Source of the DNA: Hyphomonadaceae bacterium UBA7672
GTDB lineage: Bacteria; Pseudomonadota; Alphaproteobacteria; Caulobacterales; Hyphomonadaceae
Reading direction: 5' to 3'
Assembly: GCA_002483135.1 (NCBI GenBank)
Contig: DLHI01000036.1
Location: 62,001-126,000, forward strand
DNA: 64,000 nt
Of the stretch, positions 1-9,814 are shown piece by piece. The notes under the pieces were generated by a model. It had not been told where the DNA came from. It ran no database searches and saw nothing but the letters and a program-made list of their open reading frames with translations. The first letter of the stretch is position 1. Every line of letters starts with the position of its first letter. The position numbers were made by a program, and so were the translations under genes.

Positions 1-1766
1 CGCGACTGCGTGAGGGTGATGCTGCGCAAGAACGCGCCGTCCTCTGCGGCGACAACCGGGCCGTCATTGTTCGCGACCCCTACGATGTTCAGTTGCAGCC
101 GGTAGGCGTGGCCCCGGGAAGGGGTAGCTAGGATGAGAGGGCCGCTGCCGCTGAGGCTCAGATCGTTTAGGGACAGATCGGCTTCGCCGGACAGGACAAA
201 GCGCCCATTGACCCTGGCCGGCCCGTTGAGTGTGAGCGCGTGGCTGACCTCTACGGAACCGATGTCGTAGCTTCCCGGTGCGAGTGCGATCATGGTCTCC
301 GACCGGGCGGTGCTGATGATGCTGACGAGGGCGGCGGCATCCGAGACGTTTACCAACCGAACAGGAGGCGACGATTGCGGCTGGCCGTACCAGCTCACGC
401 CGGCCTCGGCGCGTGACAGGCGCTTGAGGTCACGCGGCGCACCCGCCGCTGTGGCGGCGAAAGCCGGTGTGCCAGGGCCTGAGGTCCGACCATCGACGTC
501 GGCTTGCGTGAAGCCGGGGATGGGAAATTCGAGTTTTTCACCAGTGACATTTCCCGCGAAGACCATGCCGGACAGATCGGACAGCCTCTCGATCTGGGTG
601 CCTTGGCCGACAATGAGATTGTTGCGGAATCCGCTGTCGGCCGGCGGAAGACTGCGCTCCGCGTCCGCTCCCACGCCAAAGGCCAGATGCGCGACGTTGA
701 CAAAGGTATTGTTGTGAATTTCGGCATCACGCACCTGATGATAGCGGTTCAGTGGGGAGTCGGGCACTCCGTTCATGACGGCAAGCGCGCTGGTGAAGCC
801 TGTTCCGGTCAGGTCGATGAAGAGATTGTTGCGCACGATCTGGCGCGAATTGATGACCCGCACGCCGCCGGTATTGTCCTGGCCGCCGCCCATAAAGACA
901 TTGTCCTCGACCAGATTGCCGTTGCCGTGGCGCAGCGTCACACTGCCCTGAGAGCGGTGGAACAGATTGCCGCGGATGATGTTTGCGCCGGATTTGACCG
1001 AGATGATTTCCACCTCGCCGGAGCATTCCTCGAAATAATTGGCTTCGATCAGAGTGGCTGAATCGAACAGCGAATTGTGGCTGGTGCCGATACGGATGGT
1101 TTCGCCGCCATTGGCGCCCAGCGGCGGTCGGGGACCGAAGTAGTTATGGTCGATGCGGTGGTGGTTGGGGCGGTCGGCCTCCGTTTCGATGCGTACAGCA
1201 AGGGTCACGCCGGGTGTGGTCTTGCCGACGATATGATTGTGGTCGAAGCGGTTGCGCCGACCGAACAGCGCCACCCAGCTGTCATTGCCGGTCACGTCCT
1301 CGCGAGGACGGTTGTATCCATCGATAACAGTATAGCTCACGCGGGAATCGTTGGCCACGCGGTTGCCGATGCGAAAGGCGATCACCTCATCCTGAGGGGC
1401 GTAGCCGTCACGGAACACTAGCCCGCTGACGTCCAGATGCTGTCCGCTCATGCTCAAACGTGAACGCCCGCTGAGGATGACGCGCCCCGGCGTTTCCGCG
1501 CGCAGGCGAATTGGCGCTTCCGCCGTGCCCTCCCCCTCGAACCTCAGATCGAAATCCCGCCACACGCCGTTTCTCAGAATGACGGTGTCGCCAGGTTTCA
1601 GGTTGGTGGCGGAGGAAGGATATTCGGCAGGGTGCGCCACCGTGAAGGTTCGGGCCGATTCCGTCTGCGCTGCCGCTTCGGATCGTACGACCCGCACCCC
1701 CATCGCGAACGCAAAGAGGGACGCCAACACAAGCGCCGCGGCCAGATATGAGCTGATACGAACCAA
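1..1766 (-). CDS. PL6 family polysaccharide lyase (alginate lyase-like), 3' end outside window
   Basis: Secreted parallel beta-helix lyase expected to cleave alginate (or a related uronan) by beta-elimination. About 588 residues are visible and the reading frame is open to the window edge, so the C-terminus is missing. A TTG start at 1766 is chosen because AAAGGA lies six bases upstream and a signal-peptide-like hydrophobic stretch (about residues 5-23) follows. The PL6 signature is clear: the calcium-site region NHHRIDHNYFGPRPPLG (about 201-217), then EVEIISVKS with the presumed catalytic base Lys258, and VTLRHGNGN with Arg279. Family knowledge assigns Lys and Arg as the base/acid pair. A second beta-helix-like domain starts near residue 470, as in two-domain PL6 enzymes of about 750 residues. 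It is divergent from the TonB receptor and sits with esterases and a broken sugar permease. Chondroitinase B-like specificity is possible but less likely in this setting. Confidence 0.85.
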   Translation of the reverse strand, partial: MVRISSYLAAALVLASLFAFAMGVRVVRSEAAAQTESARTFTVAHPAEYPSSATNLKPGDTVILRNGVWRDFDLRFEGEGTAEAPIRLRAETPGRVILSGRSRLSMSGQHLDVSGLVFRDGYAPQDEVIAFRIGNRVANDSRVSYTVIDGYNRPREDVTGNDSWVALFGRRNRFDHNHIVGKTTPGVTLAVRIETEADRPNHHRIDHNYFGPRPPLGANGGETIRIGTSHNSLFDSATLIEANYFEECSGEVEIISVKSGANIIRGNLFHRSQGSVTLRHGNGNLVEDNVFMGGGQDNTGGVRVINSRQIVRNNLFIDLTGTGFTSALAVMNGVPDSPLNRYHQVRDAEIHNNTFVNVAHLAFGVGADAERSLPPADSGFRNNLIVGQGTQIERLSDLSGMVFAGNVTGEKLEFPIPGFTQADVDGRTSGPGTPAFAATAAGAPRDLKRLSRAEAGVSWYGQPQSSPPVRLVNVSDAAALVSIISTARSETMIALAPGSYDIGSVEVSHALTLNGPARVNGRFVLSGEADLSLNDLSLSGSGPLILATPSRGHAYRLQLNIVGVANNDGPVVAAEDGAFLRSITLTQS

Positions 1767-2096
1767 GGCGGTCCTTTCTGCCGTGTACCCGCAAGATCGC
1801 GGCACATGGCATCAAGCATGTTCTCCCGGACCATATTGTCAACCAGCTCGCCGACCAATTCGTGCGAAAGCCTTCGAGACCTTCGTTGGCCGCCTAGCCG
1901 ATCGCCAGCAATAGTCAGCGTTATCAACGCTTACAATGAACGATCTAGGTTTTGCCAAGCTCTGCCGCGCCTTGTCAGTGAACCTTTGAAGCGCTTGTTG
2001 GATTTTGTATCAGAGGGCGGTTGACATTGCAGCGCTAAAAGATCAACCAAGAAGTAAGCCAAACACTCAGAATTGGCATGATGGGAGGACGACAAT
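1767..2096. promoter_or_regulatory. Divergent intergenic region between lyase and TonB receptor
   Basis: No gene is seen here. It must hold the promoters of the lyase (minus) and the receptor (plus). The motif GGTTGACA occurs once in each direction: on the plus strand at 2019-2026 and on the minus strand at about 1841-1848. Each contains a perfect -35 hexamer TTGACA, but I could not find a convincing -10 box at the right spacing for either. The repeated, oppositely oriented motif could instead be part of an operator for the nearby GntR regulator; that is inference only. A GGGAGGA ribosome binding site precedes the receptor start. Confidence 0.4.
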
Positions 2097-5000
2097 ATGG
2101 ATAACCAATCAAGACGCCTTGGCATCCGCCCGGTTATGATGGCGACGACATGCTTGATGATCAGTCTGGGTCTCGGAGAGGCCTTTGCCCAGGAAACACC
2201 TCCTCCAGGGGATAACGGCGCGCCGAAGGATGACCGCGTGGACGTGGTCGTTGTTACGGGTTACCGCGCCTCCCTAGAAAGCGCGCTAAATGTAAAACGC
2301 GAAGCCGACGTGATGGTTGACGCCATTAATGCCGAAGACATAGCCGACTTCCCTGACACCAATCTCGCGGAGTCGCTTCAGCGCATCCCGGGCATTTCGA
2401 TTGATCGTGACAACGGCGAAGGCCGTACCATCACAGTGCGTGGCCTTGGCGGCGATTTCACCCGGGTACGGATTAACAATCTCGAGGCCCTGTCCACGGC
2501 CGGCACGAACGACACCAATTCGACCGCGATAAACACCACACGGACCTTCGATTTCAATGTGTTCGCCTCTGAACTTTTCAATAGCCTGAAGGTGCGCAAG
2601 ACAGCATCCGCGGAAACCGACGAAGGCTCTCTCGGGGCCACGGTCGATCTGCAAACGGGTCGCCCCTTCGACTACCGGCAGGATCGCTACGCCCTTTCCA
2701 TCGAAGACGCCTTCTCCGACAACGGCGACCATCACAATCCCCGGATCGCCGGTCTTTTTTCGAAGCGCTGGGCGGATGGTCAGATGGGTTTCCTCGCCTC
2801 GGCCGCCTATTCGGAAAAGGAATCAGAAACGGATCAATACCGCCGCCAGATCGTCACGGGTGAGTATGTCTACCGTTCCGCCACGTGGGCTACCCTGGAA
2901 AATCCGCGCCGCGCCGGTTTCGCCGCGCCCGTCGGTACGACGTTTACGAACCGAATCTCCAACCCGACCGCAACGAACCTCAACGGCACCGTGTCATCCA
3001 CGCCAGCGATCACCAATCCGGCCTACTTGGCCGCCGTTACCGGCTCCGATCCTGGAGCCTACGCCATGCTGCACCCCGTGCTCAATGGTTCGCAGGTCAT
3101 CTTCCCGGCGCTGGCCGGTCCTGAGCAGCAGGATCTGGATCAAAAGCGCTTGGGCATCACTTCGTCCTTTCAGGCTGAGATCTCCGATAGGACCCGCGTC
3201 ACGATCGATGTGCTCTACTCGAACCAGAAACAAACCTCGACCCTCAACCAGTTGCTTCCCTTCGGTCTGAACCGCAACAACACGAACGCCACCTACGCCA
3301 CCGCCAACGCTGCGACCGCACTCAACTCCAAGCGCGGCCTCTATCCCGGCACGTGCAACTTTACGGCGGGCGGCGAGTTTGCGTCGCCGATCGACTGCGG
3401 TCAGGCGCAATACGGCACAACGCTCGTGCCTGGCACCAGCTTCTCGTTCAATCCCAACAATCTCGACGTGTATGACTATTACAACTGGGCCGGTTCACCG
3501 GGATACATCGCCTCAAGTGACGGTCTTGCGATCCGCGACAAGCAGATTGGCCGTCCCTCAACCGACGTGCTGGCCGCCAATGTCACGGGTGGAGTCGCCG
3601 ACTACCTGCAACTGCGGAATGTCGACTGGTCGGCCCGCGCCGATCAGGGCAGCTATGAGACAGACTTCCAGCAGTACTCGATCAACCTGACCCACGAGTT
3701 CACCGACCGGCTGAAAGGGGATTTCACTTATGGGGAGTCGCGCTCCAAGCTCGATTCGTTAGGCAAGATGGCCGAATGGGGTCTGTTTGATCAGCAGGCT
3801 ACCTTCACTTATGACGAACGTGGCGGCGGTGCCATGCCGCTGTTCGATGCGGGTTTCAATGCTGCCGATCCAAATCAGTGGACGATCCTCAAGGGGGTCT
3901 CCTTCCTGCGCTATCATAGGAAATTTGTCGAAAACAGCTTCGGTTCGTGGAAGGCGGACTTCTCCTGGCTCTTCAACGACAACCTGACCTTCAGATTCGG
4001 CGGCACAGGGCGCGACTACAGCTTCTCGACGGCACAGTTCGAGCGCCAGAACACTCAGATCAACCCGACCGAAAAAGAGGCGGGCGTCACGATTGGAAGC
4101 CTCGGCAAGGTCATCAATTTCGGTCAAGGCCTCGATGTGCCCGCCGGCACCACAAACACCTGGTTCGGTCCGGATATCGACAAGTTCGACGCCCTGTTCG
4201 GCTTTACGTGCGAGTGCATCAACAAATGGGGCGACTGGCGCTTGACCCAGTTCCGGCAGCAGGCCCGCGAAACCTTCGACGTGCGCGAACAGACCGGCGG
4301 CATCTATGCCCAGCTCAATTTCAACTACGATTTCTTCGGCGGCTGGAACGCCTTTGGCAACCTGGGCGTGCGGTACGCCACGACTGATGTCGAATCGAAT
4401 GGCCGCTCGACCGGCGGACGCATCGTTCAGGGCGCCAATTCCTATTCGGACCCACTGCCCTCATTCAACATCGCCATCAGTCCGTTTGAAGACCTCTATT
4501 TCCGCTTCGGCGCCGCCCAGACGATCTCACGTCCGACCCTGCAACAGCTTGCGCCGACCATCACCCAGTTGTCGATCCCTGGCGGCGGAGAGACTTCAGG
4601 CGCCACCCTCACTATCGGCAATCCGAAGCTGTCGCCCTTCCGCGCCGACAATTTCGACGCCGCGGTGGAATGGTATTTCGGCGAAGGTGGCCTGCTTTCG
4701 GTGGCGCTGTTCAAGAAAGAAATCGGCTCCTACCCGCAGACGGTGCGCTTCTCAGGTCCCCTGTCGAGCTTCCTTGATGAGGCCGGGCTTCAGAGCCTGA
4801 TCGAGCAGTTTGGCGAAACCAGCGATCAGGCCGCCTATATCCGCGGGGATTACGATGCCACGGCCCGTCAGTTCCGCGACGCGCCGGGCGGCGAGCTTAA
4901 GGGCTGGGAGATCAACTACCAGCAGGCCTTCACTTTCCTTCCAGGACTGCTGCAGAACACGGGCATTCAGCTTAACGCCACCCATATCGATTCCGAACTG

Positions 5001-5435
5001 ACCTACATCCTCGATCCCGGTTCCGATACGACACCTCAGGTCACCGGCAAGGGTCCTTGGCTCGGCGCGTCGCCTAACGCCGTGAACCTGACGCTCTACT
5101 ACGAAGACGACCGGATCAACACGCGCGTCTCACTTGCCCAGCGTGACGGCTACTACACGACCTATCCCCTGGTGGCTGGACCTTGCGCGCCGGGTCTGAC
5201 CGCAGGCGTTGCTTGCGATACGCCGCTGATCAACGACTTCGGCGGGTCCGAGGACACGCTCAACGTCGATTTCGCCTTCACCTACAGGCTCTCGGATCAA
5301 GCGTCCTTCTCGCTTGAAGCGTTGAACCTCACTAACCAGACGACCGACCGGTACTATTATGCCGACAATCCGGTGGCCGCCCTTTACGGCTCGCCCGGAC
5401 GGCAGTTCATTATCGGCCTGCGTTATCGGAACTAG
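2097..5435 (+). CDS. TonB-dependent outer membrane receptor
   Basis: Outer-membrane 22-strand beta-barrel transporter powered by TonB-ExbBD, probably importing oligosaccharides released by the neighbouring lyase. The 1112-residue protein starts with a signal peptide ending at AFAQE (about residue 32). A TonB-box-like stretch VDVVVVTGYR (about 48-57) follows, then the plug domain with IPGISIDRDNGEGRTITVRG, typical of the Caulobacterales/Sphingomonadales carbohydrate receptor class. The barrel runs to a C-terminal strand ending in FIIGLRYRN, with the expected aromatic near the end. The length of more than 1000 residues matches this class of TonB receptor. GGGAGGA lies about eight bases before the ATG. 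The substrate is inferred from the PL6 lyase and esterases beside it; the sequence itself does not reveal it. Confidence 0.93.
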   Translation: MDNQSRRLGIRPVMMATTCLMISLGLGEAFAQETPPPGDNGAPKDDRVDVVVVTGYRASLESALNVKREADVMVDAINAEDIADFPDTNLAESLQRIPGISIDRDNGEGRTITVRGLGGDFTRVRINNLEALSTAGTNDTNSTAINTTRTFDFNVFASELFNSLKVRKTASAETDEGSLGATVDLQTGRPFDYRQDRYALSIEDAFSDNGDHHNPRIAGLFSKRWADGQMGFLASAAYSEKESETDQYRRQIVTGEYVYRSATWATLENPRRAGFAAPVGTTFTNRISNPTATNLNGTVSSTPAITNPAYLAAVTGSDPGAYAMLHPVLNGSQVIFPALAGPEQQDLDQKRLGITSSFQAEISDRTRVTIDVLYSNQKQTSTLNQLLPFGLNRNNTNATYATANAATALNSKRGLYPGTCNFTAGGEFASPIDCGQAQYGTTLVPGTSFSFNPNNLDVYDYYNWAGSPGYIASSDGLAIRDKQIGRPSTDVLAANVTGGVADYLQLRNVDWSARADQGSYETDFQQYSINLTHEFTDRLKGDFTYGESRSKLDSLGKMAEWGLFDQQATFTYDERGGGAMPLFDAGFNAADPNQWTILKGVSFLRYHRKFVENSFGSWKADFSWLFNDNLTFRFGGTGRDYSFSTAQFERQNTQINPTEKEAGVTIGSLGKVINFGQGLDVPAGTTNTWFGPDIDKFDALFGFTCECINKWGDWRLTQFRQQARETFDVREQTGGIYAQLNFNYDFFGGWNAFGNLGVRYATTDVESNGRSTGGRIVQGANSYSDPLPSFNIAISPFEDLYFRFGAAQTISRPTLQQLAPTITQLSIPGGGETSGATLTIGNPKLSPFRADNFDAAVEWYFGEGGLLSVALFKKEIGSYPQTVRFSGPLSSFLDEAGLQSLIEQFGETSDQAAYIRGDYDATARQFRDAPGGELKGWEINYQQAFTFLPGLLQNTGIQLNATHIDSELTYILDPGSDTTPQVTGKGPWLGASPNAVNLTLYYEDDRINTRVSLAQRDGYYTTYPLVAGPCAPGLTAGVACDTPLINDFGGSEDTLNVDFAFTYRLSDQASFSLEALNLTNQTTDRYYYADNPVAALYGSPGRQFIIGLRYRN

Positions 5436-5577
5436 GCCATTCGTTTGTTAGGGGTAAGCCGCTTTGGTTCACCAGTGGCGCGCGCAACTGACCCCGCTGC
5501 CTGCCTAGAGGTAGGAAGCTCTGTAGTCTATGTGATGGTCCAGACACTAGGGCGAAGCAGGTGATCGGTAGACCAGT

Positions 5578-6312
5578 ATGAACAGGCGGTATCAACTTGT
5601 CGCAAGACAGATCATCGGGCTAATAGAATCCGGTGAATTCTCACCGGGCAGCCGTCTGCCAGGTGAGCGCGAACTGGCAGAACGGCTGGGCGTGTCTCGT
5701 GTAACCGTCCGCGAGGCCGAGATTGCGCTTGAGGCTCAGGGCTATCTCGCTGTCAAGACCGGATCAGGTGTCTATGTTCGCCCGCGCCCCGCCGATGACC
5801 TGTCGGCACGCACAGACGTCAACGCCTTTGAGCTGACGACGGTGCGCGCCGTTGTCGAAGCGGAGTCGGCCGCTCTCGCGGCCCTCAATATGACACCTGC
5901 GGCGCTTGAGGTTCTGAAAGAGACTGTTCGCGTGATGTCAGGCAATGATGACGCCGCGGAAGCAGCCGACGAGCGCTTTCACATCATCATTGCCGAGAAC
6001 AGCGGCAGCCCGATCATTGAGCACTTTGTGCGCATCCTATGGCGACTGCGCAATGAGGCGCCCCGTGTCGCTCAGGTTTACAGCAACGTCTGCAAGAGCG
6101 GATTCGAAGACAGGGTCGCGGAACATACGGCGGTGCTTGACGCCATCCGCAATCGTGACCCGAACGCGGCTCGCTCGGCTATGCGGGAGCATTTCAGCCG
6201 GTTGTTCGAAGCCATGCTGGCGGCTGAGGAGAAAGAAGCCATCGTCCAATTGCGTCGGAAAACGCTCGAACATCGTCACCGTTTCGAGCTTTCGATCCAC
6301 AGTGACGCCTGA
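5578..6312 (+). CDS. FadR-type GntR family transcription regulator
   Basis: DNA-binding regulator of 244 residues. The N-terminus holds a GntR winged helix (about 3-70), with the family signature FSPGSRLPGERELAERLGVSR and the recognition helix VSRVTVREAEIALEAQGYL. A C-terminal FCD helical ligand domain (about 85-225) carries the AEDERFH-like metal/ligand motif, here AADERFH, and later histidines. FCD members of this type usually sense sugar acids or other carboxylates and repress uptake and breakdown genes. The place between a TonB receptor and carbohydrate esterases supports control of this locus, perhaps by a uronate-derived metabolite; that is inference. The ATG directly follows a purine-poor leader, and no strong ribosome binding site is visible, so the start could be slightly different. 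Confidence 0.85.
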   Translation: MNRRYQLVARQIIGLIESGEFSPGSRLPGERELAERLGVSRVTVREAEIALEAQGYLAVKTGSGVYVRPRPADDLSARTDVNAFELTTVRAVVEAESAALAALNMTPAALEVLKETVRVMSGNDDAAEAADERFHIIIAENSGSPIIEHFVRILWRLRNEAPRVAQVYSNVCKSGFEDRVAEHTAVLDAIRNRDPNAARSAMREHFSRLFEAMLAAEEKEAIVQLRRKTLEHRHRFELSIHSDA

Positions 6313-6495
6313 ATGCAGTGAGGGCTCGTTCCAACGAAAGTATCGCATGTGACATCGTGACGGCATGACTGCCGGCGTCGATGGCGAACCCCTCTTTAGC
6401 AACCAGCCATGATGCTCTTTGGGGATGGAAATGGAGCCGCCGAAGCCATCGCATCGGCATGACGAAACTTGGGAAAGAAAAGAGAGGAGCCAGAT

Positions 6496-8445
6496 ATGAA
6501 ACGAGTTGCGATTCTGCTGCTGGCGGCAACGCTGTGGGGCGGACCTGCGCTGGCGGACGCACCTCGCTTCAGCAATCTGTTCAGCGATCACGCAGTGTTG
6601 CAAAGGGGCGAGCCGGTCCGCCTTTGGGGGCGCTCCGATCCCGCCACGGCCTTAACCGTAGAGATCGGCGCTCAATGGCTGACGACCACATCGGACGCGC
6701 AAGGGCGCTGGTCCGTCATGACTGAGCCGATGAGCGCTGGGGGGCCATACAGTCTCTCAGTGTCCGGTGGGCGATCCCGGACGGTCCTGAACGACATCAT
6801 GGTCGGCGAAGTGTGGTTCTGTTCCGGTCAGTCGAACATGGGGCTCAGCCTGGCGGACGCCACCAATGCCGGCAATGAAATCCGCGACTCAGAGAACCCT
6901 TTCCTGCGTTTCACAGACATTGGGCGCGATACGGCCGCCCGCCCGCTCGATGAGGCCAAGCGCGTTAGCGGCTGGACCTTGGTGGGGCCGGCCACCGCCG
7001 GACCGGCCTCGGCCGTCTGTTACTATATGGCCAAGGAGCTACAGGAGAGATTAGGCGTGGCGGTGGGGTTCATCACCTCGACCTGGGGCGGGACGCAAAC
7101 TCAGGCATGGATCGGAGAGGCAGGGTTACGCTCCCTCAAAACCTATGACGATGCACTCGAGCGTCTGGCGGTCTATGCTGGCGACTCTCGTGCTGGCGAG
7201 GCCCTTCAGGCGAGCTATTTCGAGGACTGGTGGAGGGCTCATGAGCCCGACGCGGACGCCAAAGCAAAATGGGCCACGCTCCGCTTCGACGATTCCGGAT
7301 GGAAAACCGTCAGACCGACAAAGGTATGGGAACGGATCGGCGATCCTGAACTCGCCAGCTTCAACGGAGCAGTATGGTATCGGATCGCTTTCATTCTGAC
7401 CAAGGCGCAGGCTGAAAGTGCGACGCACATCGCACTGGGCTTTGTCGACGATAGCGACACTACCTTCGTCAATGGCGTGCGTGTCGGCGGCGTCGAAGGG
7501 CGCACCACGCGCCGCAGCTACCCCTTGCCGAAAGGTGCGCTGACTGCCGGTCGAAACGTCGTTGCTGTCCGGGTGCTAGATTCCGGAGGTTCAGGTGGAC
7601 CCTACGACACGAACGACCAGCGGTTCCTGACGCTGGCGGACGGGTCGAAAGTGCCCCTTCCGGAAGACTGGCGCTATCGCGTTTCCGCGACGCTGGACGC
7701 GCTGGGCGGCGTGCCCGTGACCCCCTGGGACGCGGCCAAGGGCACGGGCAGCCTCTATAACGGCATGGTCGCCCCCGTGGCGTCCTATACAGTGAAGGGG
7801 ATCGCCTGGTATCAGGGCGAGGCCAATATCTATGATCCGGCTGCTTTCGGCAGGCTCTTGCCCGCCCTGATCGATCAATGGCGTGCGGCGTTTGGCAAAG
7901 CCGATCTACCGTTTCTAGTCGTGCAGCTCCCCAGCTATGGTCCCGTCAGCGATCAGACCCGCGCCTCGAAAACCGCGGAGTTGCGCGAGCATCAGCGCAG
8001 GACGGCCGTGGCGCTGAGCCATGTCGGCCTGACGCCGATCATCGACATCGGCGATCGGTACGACATCCATCCAGGCCAAAAAGCCGTGGTGGGCCGGCGC
8101 CTGGCCCTGACCGCCCGCCGCGTGGCCTACGGCGAGGAGGTTGCGCAAAGCCCATCGCCCATGGGCGGGTCGCGTTTGGGCGACAATCTAATCGTGCGCT
8201 TCAGTGATGTCGCAAACGGGCTGCGTACCTACAGTAGCGATACCGCCATCGGTTTTGAGGTTTGCGATGCCGACCGCAGCTGCCGCTACGCCGCCGCCAT
8301 CGCGAATGGCGACAGCGTGACGCTGAGCGGGGCCAACCGGCCTGAGGTCCGCTTTGTGCGCTATGCCTGGGCCGAATCCCCCGTAGTTAATCTGTTCAAC
8401 AGTGAAGACCTGCCGGTCGGGCCTTTTGAAATCGGAGTCGAATGA
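6496..8445 (+). CDS. Secreted SGNH-type acetylesterase (sialate O-acetylesterase family)
   Basis: Predicted periplasmic or secreted carbohydrate O-acetylesterase of about 649 residues. The ATG at 6496 is preferred because GAGAGGAG lies just upstream and a clear signal peptide (MKRVAILLLAATLWGGPALA) follows; an upstream TTG in frame would add nine residues with no signal. The SGNH block I appears as VWFCSGQSNM (Ser nucleophile in GQSNM). The C-terminal catalytic pair appears in DIHPGQ. A middle insert of about 190 residues (roughly 230-420) looks like the jelly-roll domain found within many sialate O-acetylesterase proteins. Such enzymes in polysaccharide loci act on acetylated glycans rather than sialic acid. 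Its stop is followed by the next gene after one base, so the two are co-transcribed. The real substrate is unknown; acetylated alginate is a reasonable guess from context. Confidence 0.85.
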   Translation: MKRVAILLLAATLWGGPALADAPRFSNLFSDHAVLQRGEPVRLWGRSDPATALTVEIGAQWLTTTSDAQGRWSVMTEPMSAGGPYSLSVSGGRSRTVLNDIMVGEVWFCSGQSNMGLSLADATNAGNEIRDSENPFLRFTDIGRDTAARPLDEAKRVSGWTLVGPATAGPASAVCYYMAKELQERLGVAVGFITSTWGGTQTQAWIGEAGLRSLKTYDDALERLAVYAGDSRAGEALQASYFEDWWRAHEPDADAKAKWATLRFDDSGWKTVRPTKVWERIGDPELASFNGAVWYRIAFILTKAQAESATHIALGFVDDSDTTFVNGVRVGGVEGRTTRRSYPLPKGALTAGRNVVAVRVLDSGGSGGPYDTNDQRFLTLADGSKVPLPEDWRYRVSATLDALGGVPVTPWDAAKGTGSLYNGMVAPVASYTVKGIAWYQGEANIYDPAAFGRLLPALIDQWRAAFGKADLPFLVVQLPSYGPVSDQTRASKTAELREHQRRTAVALSHVGLTPIIDIGDRYDIHPGQKAVVGRRLALTARRVAYGEEVAQSPSPMGGSRLGDNLIVRFSDVANGLRTYSSDTAIGFEVCDADRSCRYAAAIANGDSVTLSGANRPEVRFVRYAWAESPVVNLFNSEDLPVGPFEIGVE

Positions 8446-8446
8446 A

Positions 8447-9319
8447 ATGACGCTCAGCGCCTGCCGCTCATCCCTGCTGCTCGCCCTTGCCTTTCTGGCA
8501 TGCCCTCTGGCTGCCGCCCAGAACGATGCGCCGCAGGCCATCGCGCATCCGAACATCGTCTATGCCCACGACCAGATGATCGATGTCTTCATCAATCCGG
8601 CGGCGACCGCCGACAATCCTGCGCCAGTGCTGGTTTATTTTCACGGCGGCTCATGGGCTAGAGGAGAAAGGCCCAAAGCGGCCTCAAGCTTCGGCTCGTT
8701 CATGCGCTCGGGCTTTTCCGTCGTCAGCGTCGACTATCGCCTGACAGCGCAGGCCACCGCGCCCGCCGCCGTAACCGACGCCCTGTGCGCCCTGTCCTGG
8801 GTGCAGGCCAATGCGGACAAGTACCATTTTGACGCCTCGCGCATTGTCGCCTACGGCACGTCTGCGGGCGGGCATCTGGCGCTGATGGCGGGAATGCTGC
8901 CGCGCGACACGACGATAGCTGATCCGACATGTGGCCCTGCTCCACGGGTGGCGGCCATACTGGACTACTATGGACCAACCGATCTTGAAGCCCGCCTGAA
9001 GACGTCGCAGCCTTCTGTGTCGGTGGCCAATTGGCTGGGGTCGATCGAGGATCCAGCCGCTCTAGCGCGACAGATGTCGCCGATCAACCTAGTCCGCGCG
9101 GATCTGCCGCCGGTGTTCATCGCCCACGGCACGCAAGACCCGACAGTACCGTATGAGCAGTCAGTGCTATTGCTCGAAGCGCTCAGGGCCTCTGGCGTGA
9201 GCGTCGAGATCTACAGCGTTCAGGGTGCGGCGCACGGGAAATTCACGGACGAGGAGGAAAGGGGAATTAACGCTGCAGTGACAGCCTTCCTGCTCTCTCA
9301 CGGCGTTTTGAAAAGGTGA
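8447..9319 (+). CDS. Secreted alpha/beta-hydrolase esterase
   Basis: Esterase of 290 residues with an N-terminal signal peptide ending near AAAQ (about residue 25). The ATG at 8447 is one base after the stop of the acetylesterase gene; a longer in-frame start would overlap that gene and disrupt the signal peptide. The oxyanion-hole motif HGGSW (66-70), the nucleophile elbow GTSAGGH (Ser139), the acid in HGTQDPTVP and the C-terminal His in GAAHGK form a full catalytic set. It resembles carboxylesterase/feruloyl-acetyl esterase members of polysaccharide loci. With the acetylesterase it probably removes ester decorations from a glycan so that the lyase can act. Exact substrate not determinable. 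Confidence 0.85.
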   Translation: MTLSACRSSLLLALAFLACPLAAAQNDAPQAIAHPNIVYAHDQMIDVFINPAATADNPAPVLVYFHGGSWARGERPKAASSFGSFMRSGFSVVSVDYRLTAQATAPAAVTDALCALSWVQANADKYHFDASRIVAYGTSAGGHLALMAGMLPRDTTIADPTCGPAPRVAAILDYYGPTDLEARLKTSQPSVSVANWLGSIEDPAALARQMSPINLVRADLPPVFIAHGTQDPTVPYEQSVLLLEALRASGVSVEIYSVQGAAHGKFTDEEERGINAAVTAFLLSHGVLKR

Positions 9320-9677
9320 ATCCGGAACACGCCGACGCTCGAATGTCCGAAGCGGTTCCCGCGCTGATTTGATTGGGATGGCCGCCATGCTCGGCGCTCG
9401 CGAGACTTGGAGAGGGGACGGCATTCTTCGCAAGAACAAAGAGGCGTTCACGGCCCGATTAGGCCTCGGCAAAGAGCAACTTTCGGAAGCCTTCAAGACG
9501 ATCGCGGCTTCCCGCGGACTCGCGGCCCTTCTCCGAGGCCAAACCGACTCATTCCGCCGCTCCAGCGCAACAAGCCGAAATTAGTCTCCGCACGGAATCG
9601 CGGCTGCGGTAGGTGGCGCGGGCGCAGACCCGACGGGGCCGCCTCTGAAGGCTTTGCGATCAGACTTCGGCAGTAAG
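9320..9677. other. Non-coding or decayed stretch before IS66 remnant
   Basis: About 360 bases between the esterase gene and the first IS66 end. A 71-codon open frame (9369-9584) exists but matches nothing I know and has no good ribosome binding site. The N-terminal part of the broken sugar permease would be expected around here and cannot be found, so a deletion probably removed it. Confidence 0.4.
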
Positions 9678-9814
9678 GTACCCCTCCGGCCTGAGCCGCC
9701 TTGCGCCATCGGGCGGCATGGCGATGAGTCGGGAGCGACTAGTTTATCGATGGGTCTTTAAGCTGGTCGCTACGGGAGGCGACGGGTGGAGATCATCACG
9801 GGCGAGCCGCGACG
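9678..9814 (+). mobile_element. IS66-family left-end remnant
   Basis: A solo end of an IS66-family element. It starts with GTACCCCTCCGGC, which matches the inverted terminal repeat of the larger IS66 copy (about 20 of 25 positions against the right end at 15197). It continues with a leader nearly parallel to the tnpA leader of that copy, and a GTG start followed by codons for MEIITGEPRR, the first residues of TnpA. It then breaks off directly against the sugar-permease fragment. The rest of the element is absent, which suggests an internal deletion after insertion. Confidence 0.75.

Noticed and set aside
504..1061. 185-codon plus-strand frame
   Set aside because: Lies opposite the PL6 lyase gene, which has clear catalytic motifs on the minus strand; the plus-strand product has no family pattern.
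9369..9584. 71-codon plus-strand frame before the IS66 remnant
   Set aside because: No recognisable domain or ribosome binding site; region looks decayed.
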